DNA of 64,000 bases from JBDXHU01 sp039989475 (GTDB lineage Bacteria > Pseudomonadota > Gammaproteobacteria > Pseudomonadales > Halieaceae), in the NCBI GenBank assembly GCA_039989475.1, contig JBDXHU010000002.1, positions 310,001 to 374,000 on the forward strand. The letters are read 5' to 3'. This document shows, in pieces, positions 18,461-26,423 of this stretch. Position 1 is the first letter of the stretch, and each line of letters starts with the position of its first letter. The notes under the pieces were generated by a model. That model had not been told where the DNA came from, ran no database searches, and saw only the letters and a program-made list of their open reading frames with translations. The position numbers were made by a program, and so were the translations under genes.

Positions 18461-21400
18461 TCAAGGGGGCAGGGCAGTTGGCTGCTCCCTCTTCCCCAAC
18501 CCGGTCAGCAGGTCTTCCAGTATCAGGTAGAGACTGGGTACCAGGAAGAGCGTGATAAAGGTGCCGATCAGCACACCAAATGCCAGCGAGGTTGCCATCG
18601 GCACGAACATCATGGTGGAAAGACTGGATTGCGCCATCATGGGGCTGAGACCAACAAAGGTCGTTACCGAGGTAAGCACAATAGGGCGGAAACGAACGCT
18701 GCCGGCATGACTGACCACGTAGGCCAGGTCCTGGCCTGACCTGCGCTGGCGGTTAATATAATCCACCAGTACCAGGCTGGAGTTGACCACCACCCCGGAC
18801 AGGGCGACGATGCCGAGTAATGAGAAGAAAATCAGGTCCAGACCCAGCAACCAGTGACCGAGTATGGCGCCCACAATGCCGAAAGGAATTACGCTCATAA
18901 TTACCAGCGGTTGCAGGTAAGACTGCAGGGGTATCGCCAGCAGTGCATAGATGACGAACAGCGCCAACACCGCAAAGCGTAACAGGCCTCCCATGGATTC
19001 GGCGCGTTCTTCGGCTTCACCGGCCAGACCATAACTGACACCGGGGTGTGCAGCCAGAATCTCCGGCAGATCATTTTTCCGTACCGAATTTATTACCGCC
19101 TCAGGTGTATTGATGGACCGGTTTACGTCCGCAATCACGCGCACCACGCGGCGGCCATCAATGCGCTTAATCGTGGTGTAGCCGCGCCCCAGAGAGGCCT
19201 TGGCAACACCGACAAAGGGAACCTCGGTACCGTCAGCAGTGCGGATCCGCATGTTCTCAAGGTCACCGAGGGAGCGGCGTTCATCTTCGGGGAAGCGCAC
19301 CATGACCCTGATGTCGTCTTTGCCACGCTGAATACGCTGGGCCTCGTAGCCATAGAAGGCCTGCCGAACCTGCTGGCCCAGGTCATCCACGGATAGCCCC
19401 AGGGTGCGCGCCTCCGGCAATAACTCCAGCTTCACCTCCTGTTTTCCGGCGCGGAAACTGTCGCTCACGTCCTGCACGCCTGCGTACTGTTGCAAGCGTT
19501 CTCGCAGGCTGGCGGCGGCACTGCGCAGCTCGTCAAAATCGGAGCCCTGTAATTCGATATCGATGGCGTCACCGACACTGAAGGCCTGGGAGGTGAAGCG
19601 CAACTCCACGGCGTCAGGAATGCTGCCTGTCAAATCGCGCCAGCGATTGGCAAATTGGCTGGTGGGGATGCCATCGTAATCGGTGGGTAAATCCAGCTCG
19701 ACGCCGACCTCGGCGAGATTGCTCTGGGTGTTGAGGCGACCCATGGAGCCTTTCGGTATTTTCGCTCCAACCAGGGCCAGTACGTGTTTGATTTTACTGG
19801 GGCTGCCTTCCGGCAATTCCGCATCCAGCTCTGCGCGCAGTGCTTCCGCAGCTCGCTCCATGGCCCTGGCAGCGCGCTCGGTCTGCTCGATAGGGGTGCC
19901 TTCAGGCATGGTCAGCGTGGCGTAGAGCCGGTGCCCTTCCACAGAGGGGAAAAACTGGAATACGACCCTGCCAGAGATAAACAGGGCTACCGTGACCAGC
20001 AGTATGGCCAGGGCGATAGCCAGGGTCAGGTAGCGCCACTCTACCGCCTTGTTAACCGCCGGCAGGTAGTAATTCTCCGCCAGGCTCTGCAAGCTACCGC
20101 TGAGTTTGTCCTGCAGTGTCAGCCACTTGTTCATCAGTGGGGTATCCGTACTCATTTTGCGTTCGGTGGAACGATGAGCCAGGTGGGAGGGCAGTATCAA
20201 CTGTGACTCGACGATGCTGAAAAACAGGGCGAGGAGAACCACGTATCCCAGGGCACTGAAAAACGAACCCAGGTTACCCGGAATGTTAAGTATCGGGATG
20301 AAGGTGGCCATGGTGGTAAATACGCCAAAGATTACCGGGATGGAAACCTCCTGCGCCCCATCAATAGCCGCCCGGTCATGATCCTTGCCCAGTTGTTCGT
20401 GGGCATAGACTCGCTCGCCAATCACGATGGCGTCGTCGACCAGGATGCCCAGCACCAGGATGAATGCCATGACCGACATGGTGCTTATGGAGATATCGAA
20501 GGCGGGGAAAAGGGCTACCGAGCCAAGCATGGCGACCGGAATGCCGGCCGCGACCCACATGGCCAGGCGGAAGCGCAGGAACAGCGTCAGTATCAAAAGT
20601 ACCAGCAGCAAACCGCTGCGAGCGTTCTTGCCCAGTGCATCGAGGCGATCAACCAGGTCCTGTGACTCATCAATCCAGATGGTGAGGTCGATGCCTTCGG
20701 GGACCTGTTGACGAGCCCGGTCCACGTAAGCCTTGACCTGCTCGGCGATGCCCAGCACATCTTCATTGCCGACCCTTGCTACCTTGACCACGACGGCGGG
20801 ATTACCGTCGAAGTGAGCGCGCAGATCGGTATCCTTGAAGCCATCAACCACATTGGCGATTTCGCCCAGGCTTACTGTGGTGCCATCGTTGCGGGTCAGC
20901 ACAATAATGTTTTCAAATTCGGCGCCAATATAGGCCTGGCCCTTGGTGCGCAGCAATATCTCGCCACCGTCGGTGCGCAGTGCGCCGCCGGGGATGTCCT
21001 TGGAGGAGCGCCTGATCGCCTGGCCAACCTGTTCGAGGGTCAAGCCGTAGCGGCGCAGGGTTTGCTCGGACACCTCAATGGATATCTCGTAGGGGCGGGC
21101 GAACAGGAGCTCTGCCTGCGACACGCCCGGTAGCGCGGCGATATCGTCGCGGATGCGTTGTCCCAGAACATGCAGGGTTCGCTCGTCGGCGTCACCGGAT
21201 ATTGCCAGCTGCAGGACGTTGGCCTGCACCGTGATCTCGGCAGTAACCGGCTTCTCGGTTTCCCTGGGCAGGGAATCAATAGCATCGACCTTGCCTTTGA
21301 TGTCATTGAGCACCCTGACCTTGTCAACGCCGTTTACCAGCTCCACCACAACGCTGCAGCTACCCTCATAGGCGCTGCTGTTGATGGTATCGATACCCTC

Positions 21401-21625
21401 GGAGCCGAGAATAGCCTCTTCAATGCGTATGCAGACGCCTTCTTCCACTTCCTCCGGCGCAGCGCCAAGATAGGGCACGGTGATGGAAATGGCATCGATA
21501 TCGATGTTGGGGAATTCCTCCTTGTGTATGGAGGGCAGGGCCAGCAGTCCGGCGACGACCAGCACGCCCATCAACAGGTTGGCGGCAACCGGGTTGTGGA
21601 CGAACCAGGGGATCAGGCGCTGCAT
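18461..21625 (-). CDS. RND-family efflux permease
   Basis: The 1054-residue protein is a full-length RND inner-membrane pump. It starts with MQRLIPWFVHNPVAANLLMG, and the proton-relay aspartates of TM4 are seen in GILVDDAIVIGERV. The periplasmic porter domains lie between TM1-2 and TM7-8, and the C-terminal membrane part contains GIVALSGVVVNSSLVLVDYI. It exports a drug, lipid or other hydrophobic compound by proton antiport. It is one base from the membrane-fusion protein gene upstream, forming a two- or three-gene operon with the YtfJ-like gene; no outer-membrane channel gene is adjacent, so a TolC-type partner would come from elsewhere. Confidence 0.95.
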   Translation of the reverse strand: MQRLIPWFVHNPVAANLLMGVLVVAGLLALPSIHKEEFPNIDIDAISITVPYLGAAPEEVEEGVCIRIEEAILGSEGIDTINSSAYEGSCSVVVELVNGVDKVRVLNDIKGKVDAIDSLPRETEKPVTAEITVQANVLQLAISGDADERTLHVLGQRIRDDIAALPGVSQAELLFARPYEISIEVSEQTLRRYGLTLEQVGQAIRRSSKDIPGGALRTDGGEILLRTKGQAYIGAEFENIIVLTRNDGTTVSLGEIANVVDGFKDTDLRAHFDGNPAVVVKVARVGNEDVLGIAEQVKAYVDRARQQVPEGIDLTIWIDESQDLVDRLDALGKNARSGLLLVLLILTLFLRFRLAMWVAAGIPVAMLGSVALFPAFDISISTMSVMAFILVLGILVDDAIVIGERVYAHEQLGKDHDRAAIDGAQEVSIPVIFGVFTTMATFIPILNIPGNLGSFFSALGYVVLLALFFSIVESQLILPSHLAHRSTERKMSTDTPLMNKWLTLQDKLSGSLQSLAENYYLPAVNKAVEWRYLTLAIALAILLVTVALFISGRVVFQFFPSVEGHRLYATLTMPEGTPIEQTERAARAMERAAEALRAELDAELPEGSPSKIKHVLALVGAKIPKGSMGRLNTQSNLAEVGVELDLPTDYDGIPTSQFANRWRDLTGSIPDAVELRFTSQAFSVGDAIDIELQGSDFDELRSAAASLRERLQQYAGVQDVSDSFRAGKQEVKLELLPEARTLGLSVDDLGQQVRQAFYGYEAQRIQRGKDDIRVMVRFPEDERRSLGDLENMRIRTADGTEVPFVGVAKASLGRGYTTIKRIDGRRVVRVIADVNRSINTPEAVINSVRKNDLPEILAAHPGVSYGLAGEAEERAESMGGLLRFAVLALFVIYALLAIPLQSYLQPLVIMSVIPFGIVGAILGHWLLGLDLIFFSLLGIVALSGVVVNSSLVLVDYINRQRRSGQDLAYVVSHAGSVRFRPIVLTSVTTFVGLSPMMAQSSLSTMMFVPMATSLAFGVLIGTFITLFLVPSLYLILEDLLTGLGKREQPTALPP

Positions 21626-21626
21626 A

Positions 21627-22763
21627 TTATTGCGACTCTACCGCCTGCACCTGCATGCCATCGACCACGGTTTGCAGCGGGGAGACGCAAACGCGTTCGC
21701 CGGCTTCCAGCCCCTTCCGGATCAGTACCTCATCGTGCTCTATGCGCGACACTGTGACCTGGCGGAACCGCAGGCGGTCTTCTGCGTCGACTACCAACAC
21801 CTGGTTCTGGTCGCGCAATGCGGTACGGGGCAGTCGGATGACATTGTCGACCAGGCGGCCCTGGATCTCGGCTTGCACAAACAAACCAACCGCTAGCGGC
21901 GGCATCTCGGGTCCCTTAACATTGCGAATACGAGCCACGCCGAAGATCATTCGTGAACTGGAGTCGAATTCGGCTTCGGTGCGCACCAGCTCGCCATTCC
22001 AGATAAATTGAACATTGCCCAGTACACCGCTGAGCGTTACCGGTGAGGGCTGCTCGGGGAGCTGGCCGCCGGTGCTGATATTCAGGTAAGCGAGCTGGTT
22101 GGCTGCGATGGGAAGGCGTACCTCGGCGAAATCAGTGGCGTAGATAGTGGCAAATTCGCTGCCGCGGGCGATGAACTGCCCCTGGTCTACATGCTCCCTG
22201 CGCACCCTGCCGCTGTAGGGTGCACTGATCAGCGTGCGCGACAGGTCGCGCTCGGCTTGCTGCAGATTGATTCGCGCCTCTACCAGGTTGGCTTCGGCCA
22301 CCCTGAAACGGCGCTGGGCCTCGTCAACTTGCGACTGGCTGGAAAGCTTCTGCTGGTGGAGTTTTTCAACGCGTTCCAGTTCGTCGGCCGCGTGCTCTTG
22401 CTCGACTTTGGCGCGGGTCAGGGCCGCCTTGCCCTTGTCGACGGCGTTGCGATAGTCAGCGTCGTCGATACGTAACAATGCTTCGCCTTCGCTGAAGCTG
22501 CCACCGGACACCAGTGCCGGTGACATCCACACCACACGACCCGATACCTCGGGAATCAATTGGCTTTCTGTGCGCGGTTGCACGGTTCCCTGGGACCGAA
22601 CCACCAGGTGCTCCGCCCGGCTCTCGGTGGTGACAACTCGCACGGTTGTCAGTGGTGGCGTGAAATCCTCGCCCACGGGCTCTGAGCGGGAAATAATCAG
22701 CAGGGTCATCACCGCAATGGCCGCTGCAAGGACCAGCAGCGGGTAAAGTAGCTTTTTGCTCAA
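21627..22763 (-). CDS. RND efflux periplasmic adaptor (membrane-fusion protein)
   Basis: The 378-residue protein has an N-terminal membrane anchor (LLYPLLVLAAAIAVMTLLII), a lipoyl/biotinyl-like half-motif (VVRSQGTVQPRTESQLIPEVSGRV), a coiled-coil hairpin (about 105-170), the second lipoyl half (LISAPYSGRVRREHVDQGQF) and a beta-barrel. It bridges the RND pump to an outer-membrane channel. Its start overlaps the stop of the YtfJ-like gene by four bases and its stop is one base from the pump start, so the genes are co-translated. Confidence 0.93.
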   Translation of the reverse strand: MSKKLLYPLLVLAAAIAVMTLLIISRSEPVGEDFTPPLTTVRVVTTESRAEHLVVRSQGTVQPRTESQLIPEVSGRVVWMSPALVSGGSFSEGEALLRIDDADYRNAVDKGKAALTRAKVEQEHAADELERVEKLHQQKLSSQSQVDEAQRRFRVAEANLVEARINLQQAERDLSRTLISAPYSGRVRREHVDQGQFIARGSEFATIYATDFAEVRLPIAANQLAYLNISTGGQLPEQPSPVTLSGVLGNVQFIWNGELVRTEAEFDSSSRMIFGVARIRNVKGPEMPPLAVGLFVQAEIQGRLVDNVIRLPRTALRDQNQVLVVDAEDRLRFRQVTVSRIEHDEVLIRKGLEAGERVCVSPLQTVVDGMQVQAVESQ

Positions 22764-23344
22764 GAACTGCGCTCGCTGATGTGCTGTCGGATCAGATTCA
22801 GCGTATTTTCGATTTCCTGCTCAGACATGGCGCCCTGCTTGAGGAACAGCACACTACCACCGGGATCCAGCACCACGATCGTGGCGCCCTTGGGCTTTAA
22901 CTGCCAGGTGTCAAGGCCGCTGCCTTCTTCGTCCAGCACGATGGTGGAATCGGGATATTTACGCTTGCTGTCCTTGACCTCGCCGACCACGAAGCCGGTG
23001 GTGCCCCACAGCACGTCATCAAGGTTTATTACGGTGGTGACATGGTAGCTACCCAGGGGCAGGTTCTCTTGTAATTGGTCGGTGAAGGGACGGGTTTGGC
23101 TGCGAGCCTTGAGCGTGCCTGCCATGTACTGCAACACATGCACTTTGCCAATGCCGCCGGGATTACGCCATGGCGTATACGCGAAGTCATCACCGTTAAG
23201 CATCAATTCCCCGCGCTCATCAATCGTCAGCTCCGGCAGGGGAGCCCCCACGGTAATACTGGTGGCCTGGGCACTGGTGCTGGAGTAGCCGCAGGCGAGG
23301 ACGATGGCGATCAATAGCCTGCTAAAAGTTTGTTTGCGCATCAT
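22760..23344 (-). CDS. YtfJ family periplasmic protein
   Basis: The 194-residue protein closely follows E. coli YtfJ in layout: a signal peptide (LLIAIVLACGYSSTSAQA), then LTIDERGELMLNGDDFAYTPW, GKVHVLQYMAGT, and a C-terminal LDTWQLKPKGATIVVLDPGG. The fold is thioredoxin-like without a CxxC active site. The function of YtfJ is not established. The ATG at 23344 has AGAGG seven bases upstream and is preferred to a GTG six bases earlier. It is the first gene of the RND operon, an association that could reflect shared envelope function or simple co-transcription. Confidence 0.85.
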   Translation of the reverse strand: MMRKQTFSRLLIAIVLACGYSSTSAQATSITVGAPLPELTIDERGELMLNGDDFAYTPWRNPGGIGKVHVLQYMAGTLKARSQTRPFTDQLQENLPLGSYHVTTVINLDDVLWGTTGFVVGEVKDSKRKYPDSTIVLDEEGSGLDTWQLKPKGATIVVLDPGGSVLFLKQGAMSEQEIENTLNLIRQHISERSS

Positions 23345-23399
23345 GGTCACGCCTCTGCTGGTACCGGGGCGCCTATGATAGCGTAATTGGGGGTAATGC

Positions 23400-23455
23400 T
23401 GGACCCGGTAAATGCTACCGGGTCCACTTGTCGGGAGCCGCAGGAGCGGCTCCCG
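23400..23455 (-). terminator. Two strong adjacent hairpins after the heat-shock gene
   Basis: Two perfect stems lie between the heat-shock gene stop and the YtfJ gene. One is 11 base pairs (TGGACCCGGTA, loop AATGC, 23400-23426) and the other 10 base pairs (CGGGAGCCGC, loop AGGA, 23432-23455). Neither is followed by a convincing T-run on either strand, so they may act as an RNA-protecting or Rho-linked 3' end rather than a classical terminator. Confidence 0.5.
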
Positions 23456-23464
23456 GAGAGAGTG

Positions 23465-23908
23465 TCAGGCTGCGTCCTGGTCCAGCAGTTCGCCACCGTT
23501 GATAGAGATCTTGCGCGGCTTCATGGCTTCCGGCACTTCGCGCACCAGTTCAACGTGCAGTAGACCGTTTTCCAGTCGTGCATCGACCACCTTGACGTGC
23601 TCGGCCAGCTGGAATTTACGCTCGAAATTACGCTCGGCAATGCCGTGATACAGGTACTGACGTTCAGCATTGTCGGCGTGCTTACCCGCGATAACCAGTG
23701 TGTTTTGCTCGCTGGTAATTTCCATTTCTTCCTGGGTAAAGCCGGCGACAGCCATGCTGATGCGATAGCGGTTTTCCTCTACCAGCTCCACATTGTAAGG
23801 CGGGTAGCTGGGCTTGCTGTCAACGGCAGCGGCATCCAGCAGCGAAGCCATGCGGTCAAAGCCAATGGCAGAGCGGTACAGGGGTGATAAATCCAATGTA
23901 TTTCTCAT
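23465..23908 (-). CDS. ibpA: Small heat-shock protein, IbpA/Hsp20 family
   Basis: The 147-residue protein is an alpha-crystallin-type holdase. The N-terminal arm is MRNTLDLSPLYRSAIGFDRM, the crystallin domain runs from about residue 38 to 125 with YNVELVEENRYRISMAVAGF and the Ibp-type GIAERNFERKFQLAEHV, and the tail MKPRKISI supplies the I-x-I oligomerisation motif. It binds unfolding proteins and hands them to DnaK/ClpB. The upstream region holds a heat-shock-type promoter and a ROSE-like RNA thermometer, both annotated separately, which agrees with the assignment. Confidence 0.93.
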   Translation of the reverse strand: MRNTLDLSPLYRSAIGFDRMASLLDAAAVDSKPSYPPYNVELVEENRYRISMAVAGFTQEEMEITSEQNTLVIAGKHADNAERQYLYHGIAERNFERKFQLAEHVKVVDARLENGLLHVELVREVPEAMKPRKISINGGELLDQDAA

Positions 23909-23912
23909 TTCA

Positions 23913-23935
23913 ATATCCTCTTAATCAAGCAATAT
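23913..23935 (-). promoter_or_regulatory. ROSE-like RNA thermometer hairpin over the ibpA ribosome site
   Basis: In the mRNA, AUAUUGCU pairs with AGGAUAU across an 8-base loop, hiding the Shine-Dalgarno sequence AGGA four bases from the pairing end and 5-8 bases before the ATG. The U-U-G-C-U strand with one unpaired G opposite AGGA is the conserved signature of ROSE thermometers found before small heat-shock genes in proteobacteria. The leader from the predicted promoter is about 55 bases, in keeping with a short ROSE element. Confidence 0.72.
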
Positions 23936-23970
23936 AAAGTAACGGACCTCTGTCGAGCATCCGCATTACT

Positions 23971-23999
23971 TATATGGGTACCAACCGGGATATTTCAAG
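23971..23999 (-). promoter_or_regulatory. Sigma-32 (heat-shock) promoter of ibpA
   Basis: On the minus strand CTTGAAA (23999-23993) and ACCCATAT (23979-23972) are separated by 13 bases. This matches the RpoH consensus CTTGAA with CCCCATnT at one mismatch, and stands about 63 bases before the start codon. It lies just beyond the end of the convergently placed but same-strand RES gene. Confidence 0.75.
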
Positions 24000-24023
24000 T
24001 GTCGGCAGTGGCAGTCGGTGACG

Positions 24024-24761
24024 CTAAAGCGCGGGGTGCGGTATAACGCCGTTGACAGCGAATTGCTCAAAACTGAATTCGAAACTTTCATCCCGGGCCT
24101 GGGCACCGAACCAGCAGCGCTCGCCGTCCAGAACCATATGCCAGGGTCGCAAATTGGCTTCTCGCGCGGCTCCCAGAGCGGCGGGATCAAGCACGGCAAC
24201 ATTGTCGCCATCAATACGACAGGAGGGATACCACAGCGCTTGTATACCGGCGTCGCGGACGGTATTGCCAAATGCCTGGGAAGCATTCCAGTCATCGCGC
24301 CGCGTCAGTTGCGCCCGTAAGTCATCGAAGGCCTGGGCGGCCAGTTGCAGACCCGATTGGGTAGCGACCGGCACCGAGTAGCTGCTGCGCTGGTCGCGGA
24401 TGACGGCGAGCGGACCAATCTCCAGCGGACCGCTGCGAAACAACCACAGGTAGACAGCAGATTCGGCGAAGGCGACGCGCAGTTCCAGTGCCGCATACAA
24501 TATGCCGCGTTCAAACTGGCTGCCGAAACGGGAACCGTATTCCAGTGGTGGGTAGCGAAAGGGCGTGAACAGCAGGTAGGACAGGTGGCTCAGGTCCGCC
24601 GGCAAACCTGGCTTGGACGTATCCAGCAGCTCTTCCAGTCGGGACTGCTCGGCCTGGTTGTTGGTGATGGTAGCGGTGGCCGCGGTTTCCTGGGTTTCAA
24701 CCACGCGCCACGCGTTGCTGCTGGCGGGGCCAGCGAGTTGCCGCAGTTGCGCCGCATCCAT
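24024..24761 (-). CDS. RES-domain toxin (NAD+-degrading)
   Basis: The 245-residue protein has the RES domain from about residue 70 to 225: FRYPPLEYGSRFG supplies the arginine, ALELRVAFAES the glutamate and serine that give the family its name. Characterised members break down NAD+ by phosphorolysis or hydrolysis and stop growth. The gene begins two bases after the antitoxin stop, the usual antitoxin-first order of RES-Xre systems. It is a little longer at the N terminus than minimal RES toxins. The ribosome site for its ATG would lie inside the antitoxin coding sequence. Confidence 0.88.
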   Translation of the reverse strand: MDAAQLRQLAGPASSNAWRVVETQETAATATITNNQAEQSRLEELLDTSKPGLPADLSHLSYLLFTPFRYPPLEYGSRFGSQFERGILYAALELRVAFAESAVYLWLFRSGPLEIGPLAVIRDQRSSYSVPVATQSGLQLAAQAFDDLRAQLTRRDDWNASQAFGNTVRDAGIQALWYPSCRIDGDNVAVLDPAALGAAREANLRPWHMVLDGERCWFGAQARDESFEFSFEQFAVNGVIPHPAL

Positions 24762-24763
24762 CG

Positions 24764-25147
24764 CTAAATACGACCACGCATACCATCGAGATAGCGAATA
24801 ACCATGACGATGCCTTCCAGGCGCTGCAATTGCTGCTGTGGCGGTTCATTCAGCAGATGCCGATTAGGCGTGGCCATCCAGTGCTGGATCTGTTCGCGAT
24901 TGCCGCCAAGAATGGCGTAGAGCGCCCGGTAGATGCGGATCAGCAGCAGGGCCAACTCATAGTCTTTGCCACTGAAAGCCGCTCCGTTGGCAGCTCGCGC
25001 CCGGTCCAGTTTGGAGGCAGAGACGCCGAGTGTAGAGGCTAATTGGCGGTTGCTCAGGCCCAGTTCAGTAGCAGCATTGATGGCCGCCTGGGTGACCAGG
25101 GTCCTGTCTTCGATTGTGTTCGCTGCAAGTTTTGGCATAAGACTCAC
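24764..25147 (-). CDS. Xre/MbcA/ParS-type antitoxin
   Basis: The 127-residue protein fits the antitoxin partner of RES toxins: an N-terminal Xre-like helix-turn-helix (ATELGLSNRQLASTLGVSASKLDRARA) and a C-terminal MbcA/ParS toxin-binding part ending in a short tail (ILGGNREQIQHWMATPNRHLLNEPPQQQL). The start is either the GTG at 25147 or the ATG at 25138; neither has a strong ribosome site. It should bind the toxin and repress its own promoter through the palindrome upstream. Confidence 0.87.
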   Translation of the reverse strand: MSLMPKLAANTIEDRTLVTQAAINAATELGLSNRQLASTLGVSASKLDRARAANGAAFSGKDYELALLLIRIYRALYAILGGNREQIQHWMATPNRHLLNEPPQQQLQRLEGIVMVIRYLDGMRGRI

Positions 25148-25152
25148 TAATC

Positions 25153-25185
25153 ATATGATGTTTTAGAAGTTAAAATACATCATAT
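25153..25185. promoter_or_regulatory. Inverted-repeat operator of the RES/Xre system
   Basis: ATATGATGT (25153-25161) and ACATCATAT (25177-25185) are perfect inverse copies, 15 bases apart; the match continues inward over a T/A run with one indel. It sits 6-38 bases upstream of the antitoxin start, where the autoregulatory site of such systems lies. Confidence 0.65.
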
Positions 25186-25408
25186 AGTGATATATGGCAA
25201 TCGAAAACTGTCTCCTGGCCCTGGCTACGCGAATCCCGGGACCAATAAGCAGAAGCCATGCATCTGCCTGCTGGTTTCACCCGGAACTGTGAATCAAATA
25301 ACATAAACGAGCTTCACTTGAGGGCTTTGTTTCATGAGCTGCTATCTTTGATCTTGAAGCTAATGTGCCACCAGGACACTGGAGATATCCAGAAGAAGGA
25401 ACTTCGCA

Positions 25409-25522
25409 ATGATTCAAGCTGTAGAGGATGCGGTAAATGATATTCCAGTCAGTGCTCTCGAGCATTGTGAGGGCCAAACTCACGACTGGATGCCAGCTTG
25501 TCTGGCGGGCGCCGGTAATTAA
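25409..25522 (+). CDS. Possible small protein (37 residues)
   Basis: An ATG with AAGAAGGAA eight bases upstream opens a 37-codon frame beginning MIQAVEDAVNDIPVSALEHC and ending ACLAGAGN. It stops one base before the ATG of the EF-Tu-domain gene, so it could be a leader that couples translation to that gene or a small protein in its own right. I recognise no family. The ribosome site is the best in the vicinity, which is the main argument that it is real. Confidence 0.4.
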   Translation: MIQAVEDAVNDIPVSALEHCEGQTHDWMPACLAGAGN

Positions 25523-25523
25523 T

Positions 25524-25856
25524 ATGCGCCAATCAAAAAGCACAGCCGTCAGGGCAATACTTGAGCTTATCGAGAATAGGGAGGGATGCAGACGAACCCC
25601 GGTTGAATGCAAGCTGGGTCGCTACCTTCCAGATCACCAGTTCCCATGGATGAAATCGAGTGATGCCTTTATGGGCAGGATTAACTTTGCTGGTGATAGA
25701 GAATTTTTATACCCTGGAGAGATCACAGAGGTTGTCGTTTCCTTTTTTTCAAAACCGGAGCTGGATGAAAAGTTAAAACCGGGCATGAGTTGGGATATCA
25801 AAGAGGGGCATCGCATTGTGGGTAAAGGCAAGCTCATTGAAGTTCTTGACACGTAG
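25524..25856 (+). CDS. Free-standing EF-Tu domain-III-like protein
   Basis: From the ATG at 25524 the product is 110 residues; the frame is open back to 25437 but lacks a ribosome site there. The C-terminal 70 residues resemble the third (beta-barrel) domain of elongation factor Tu: FMGRINFAG, LYPGEITEVVVSF, and especially IKEGHRIVGKGKLIEVL, which corresponds to IREGGRTVGAGVV of EF-Tu. There is no GTPase domain, so it is not a translation factor itself. Small proteins of this kind exist in other bacteria without a known role. The gene lies beside a toxin-antitoxin pair and overlaps the following membrane-protein gene. Confidence 0.65.
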   Translation: MRQSKSTAVRAILELIENREGCRRTPVECKLGRYLPDHQFPWMKSSDAFMGRINFAGDREFLYPGEITEVVVSFFSKPELDEKLKPGMSWDIKEGHRIVGKGKLIEVLDT

Positions 25857-26385
25857 TACCTATGGGGCGCTGTTTCTGTTGAGTCCGTCATTGGCACATG
25901 CCTCTGACATGACCATCCTGATGTTCTTCTATTCCTTGCCGGCTTGCATCGCCCTGGTGATACTCAGCCTCGTTCTTGCGCTTCTTGTGACGCCTCGTAC
26001 TATCGGCCTCCTTTGCCTGCCTATCCTGCCCCTGGTCGGCATACACCTCTACATGCTCCCACACATGTACCATGGTGATGAGATCGCAGCCTTTAGCTTG
26101 CAAGCCGCAATTTCGGCTCTGGCGCTACTTTCCTTTCGCATTGTCAGGCGCAGGTCGGCCGCCGTTTCCGCAGATTCCTTCCTGCAGGATAGCCAGGGCG
26201 ATACTCCCGGCTCCAGGGGTAGTGCGAGTAAATTTTCTATCGACAAAAATGATTATCTCCCGCTAGAGAGCTTTGCCAGCCAGAAAGAAATAAGCGAGGA
26301 GAAGCTTGTGGCAATGATAAGGGAAGGGCTCTATTCCGGGAGGCTCTTTGACGGCGAGTGGTTTGTCCACAAGGATGAGCTTTGA
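25837..26385 (+). CDS. Small membrane protein of unknown function
   Basis: Read from the TTG at 25837 the product is 182 residues, with a good signal peptide (MKFLTRSTYGALFLLSPSLAHA), then three hydrophobic segments (about 28-55, 60-80, 85-105), a polar linker rich in serine, and a C-terminal segment EEKLVAMIREGLYSGRLFDG followed by EWFVHKDEL, which resembles small excisionase-like tails seen at the ends of diverse proteobacterial proteins. The start lies 20 bases inside the previous gene, suggesting coupling. A TTG at 25816 is an alternative. I do not recognise a family for the membrane part. Confidence 0.6.
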   Translation: MKFLTRSTYGALFLLSPSLAHASDMTILMFFYSLPACIALVILSLVLALLVTPRTIGLLCLPILPLVGIHLYMLPHMYHGDEIAAFSLQAAISALALLSFRIVRRRSAAVSADSFLQDSQGDTPGSRGSASKFSIDKNDYLPLESFASQKEISEEKLVAMIREGLYSGRLFDGEWFVHKDEL

Positions 26386-26423
26386 AGTCGGATGCCTGCG
26401 TTCAAACAGGGGAACAACTTTAA

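Noticed and set aside
25186..25408. Gene-poor stretch between the antitoxin and the small-gene cluster
   Set aside because: Short frames on both strands have no ribosome sites, motifs or repeats; I see nothing definable beyond possible promoters.
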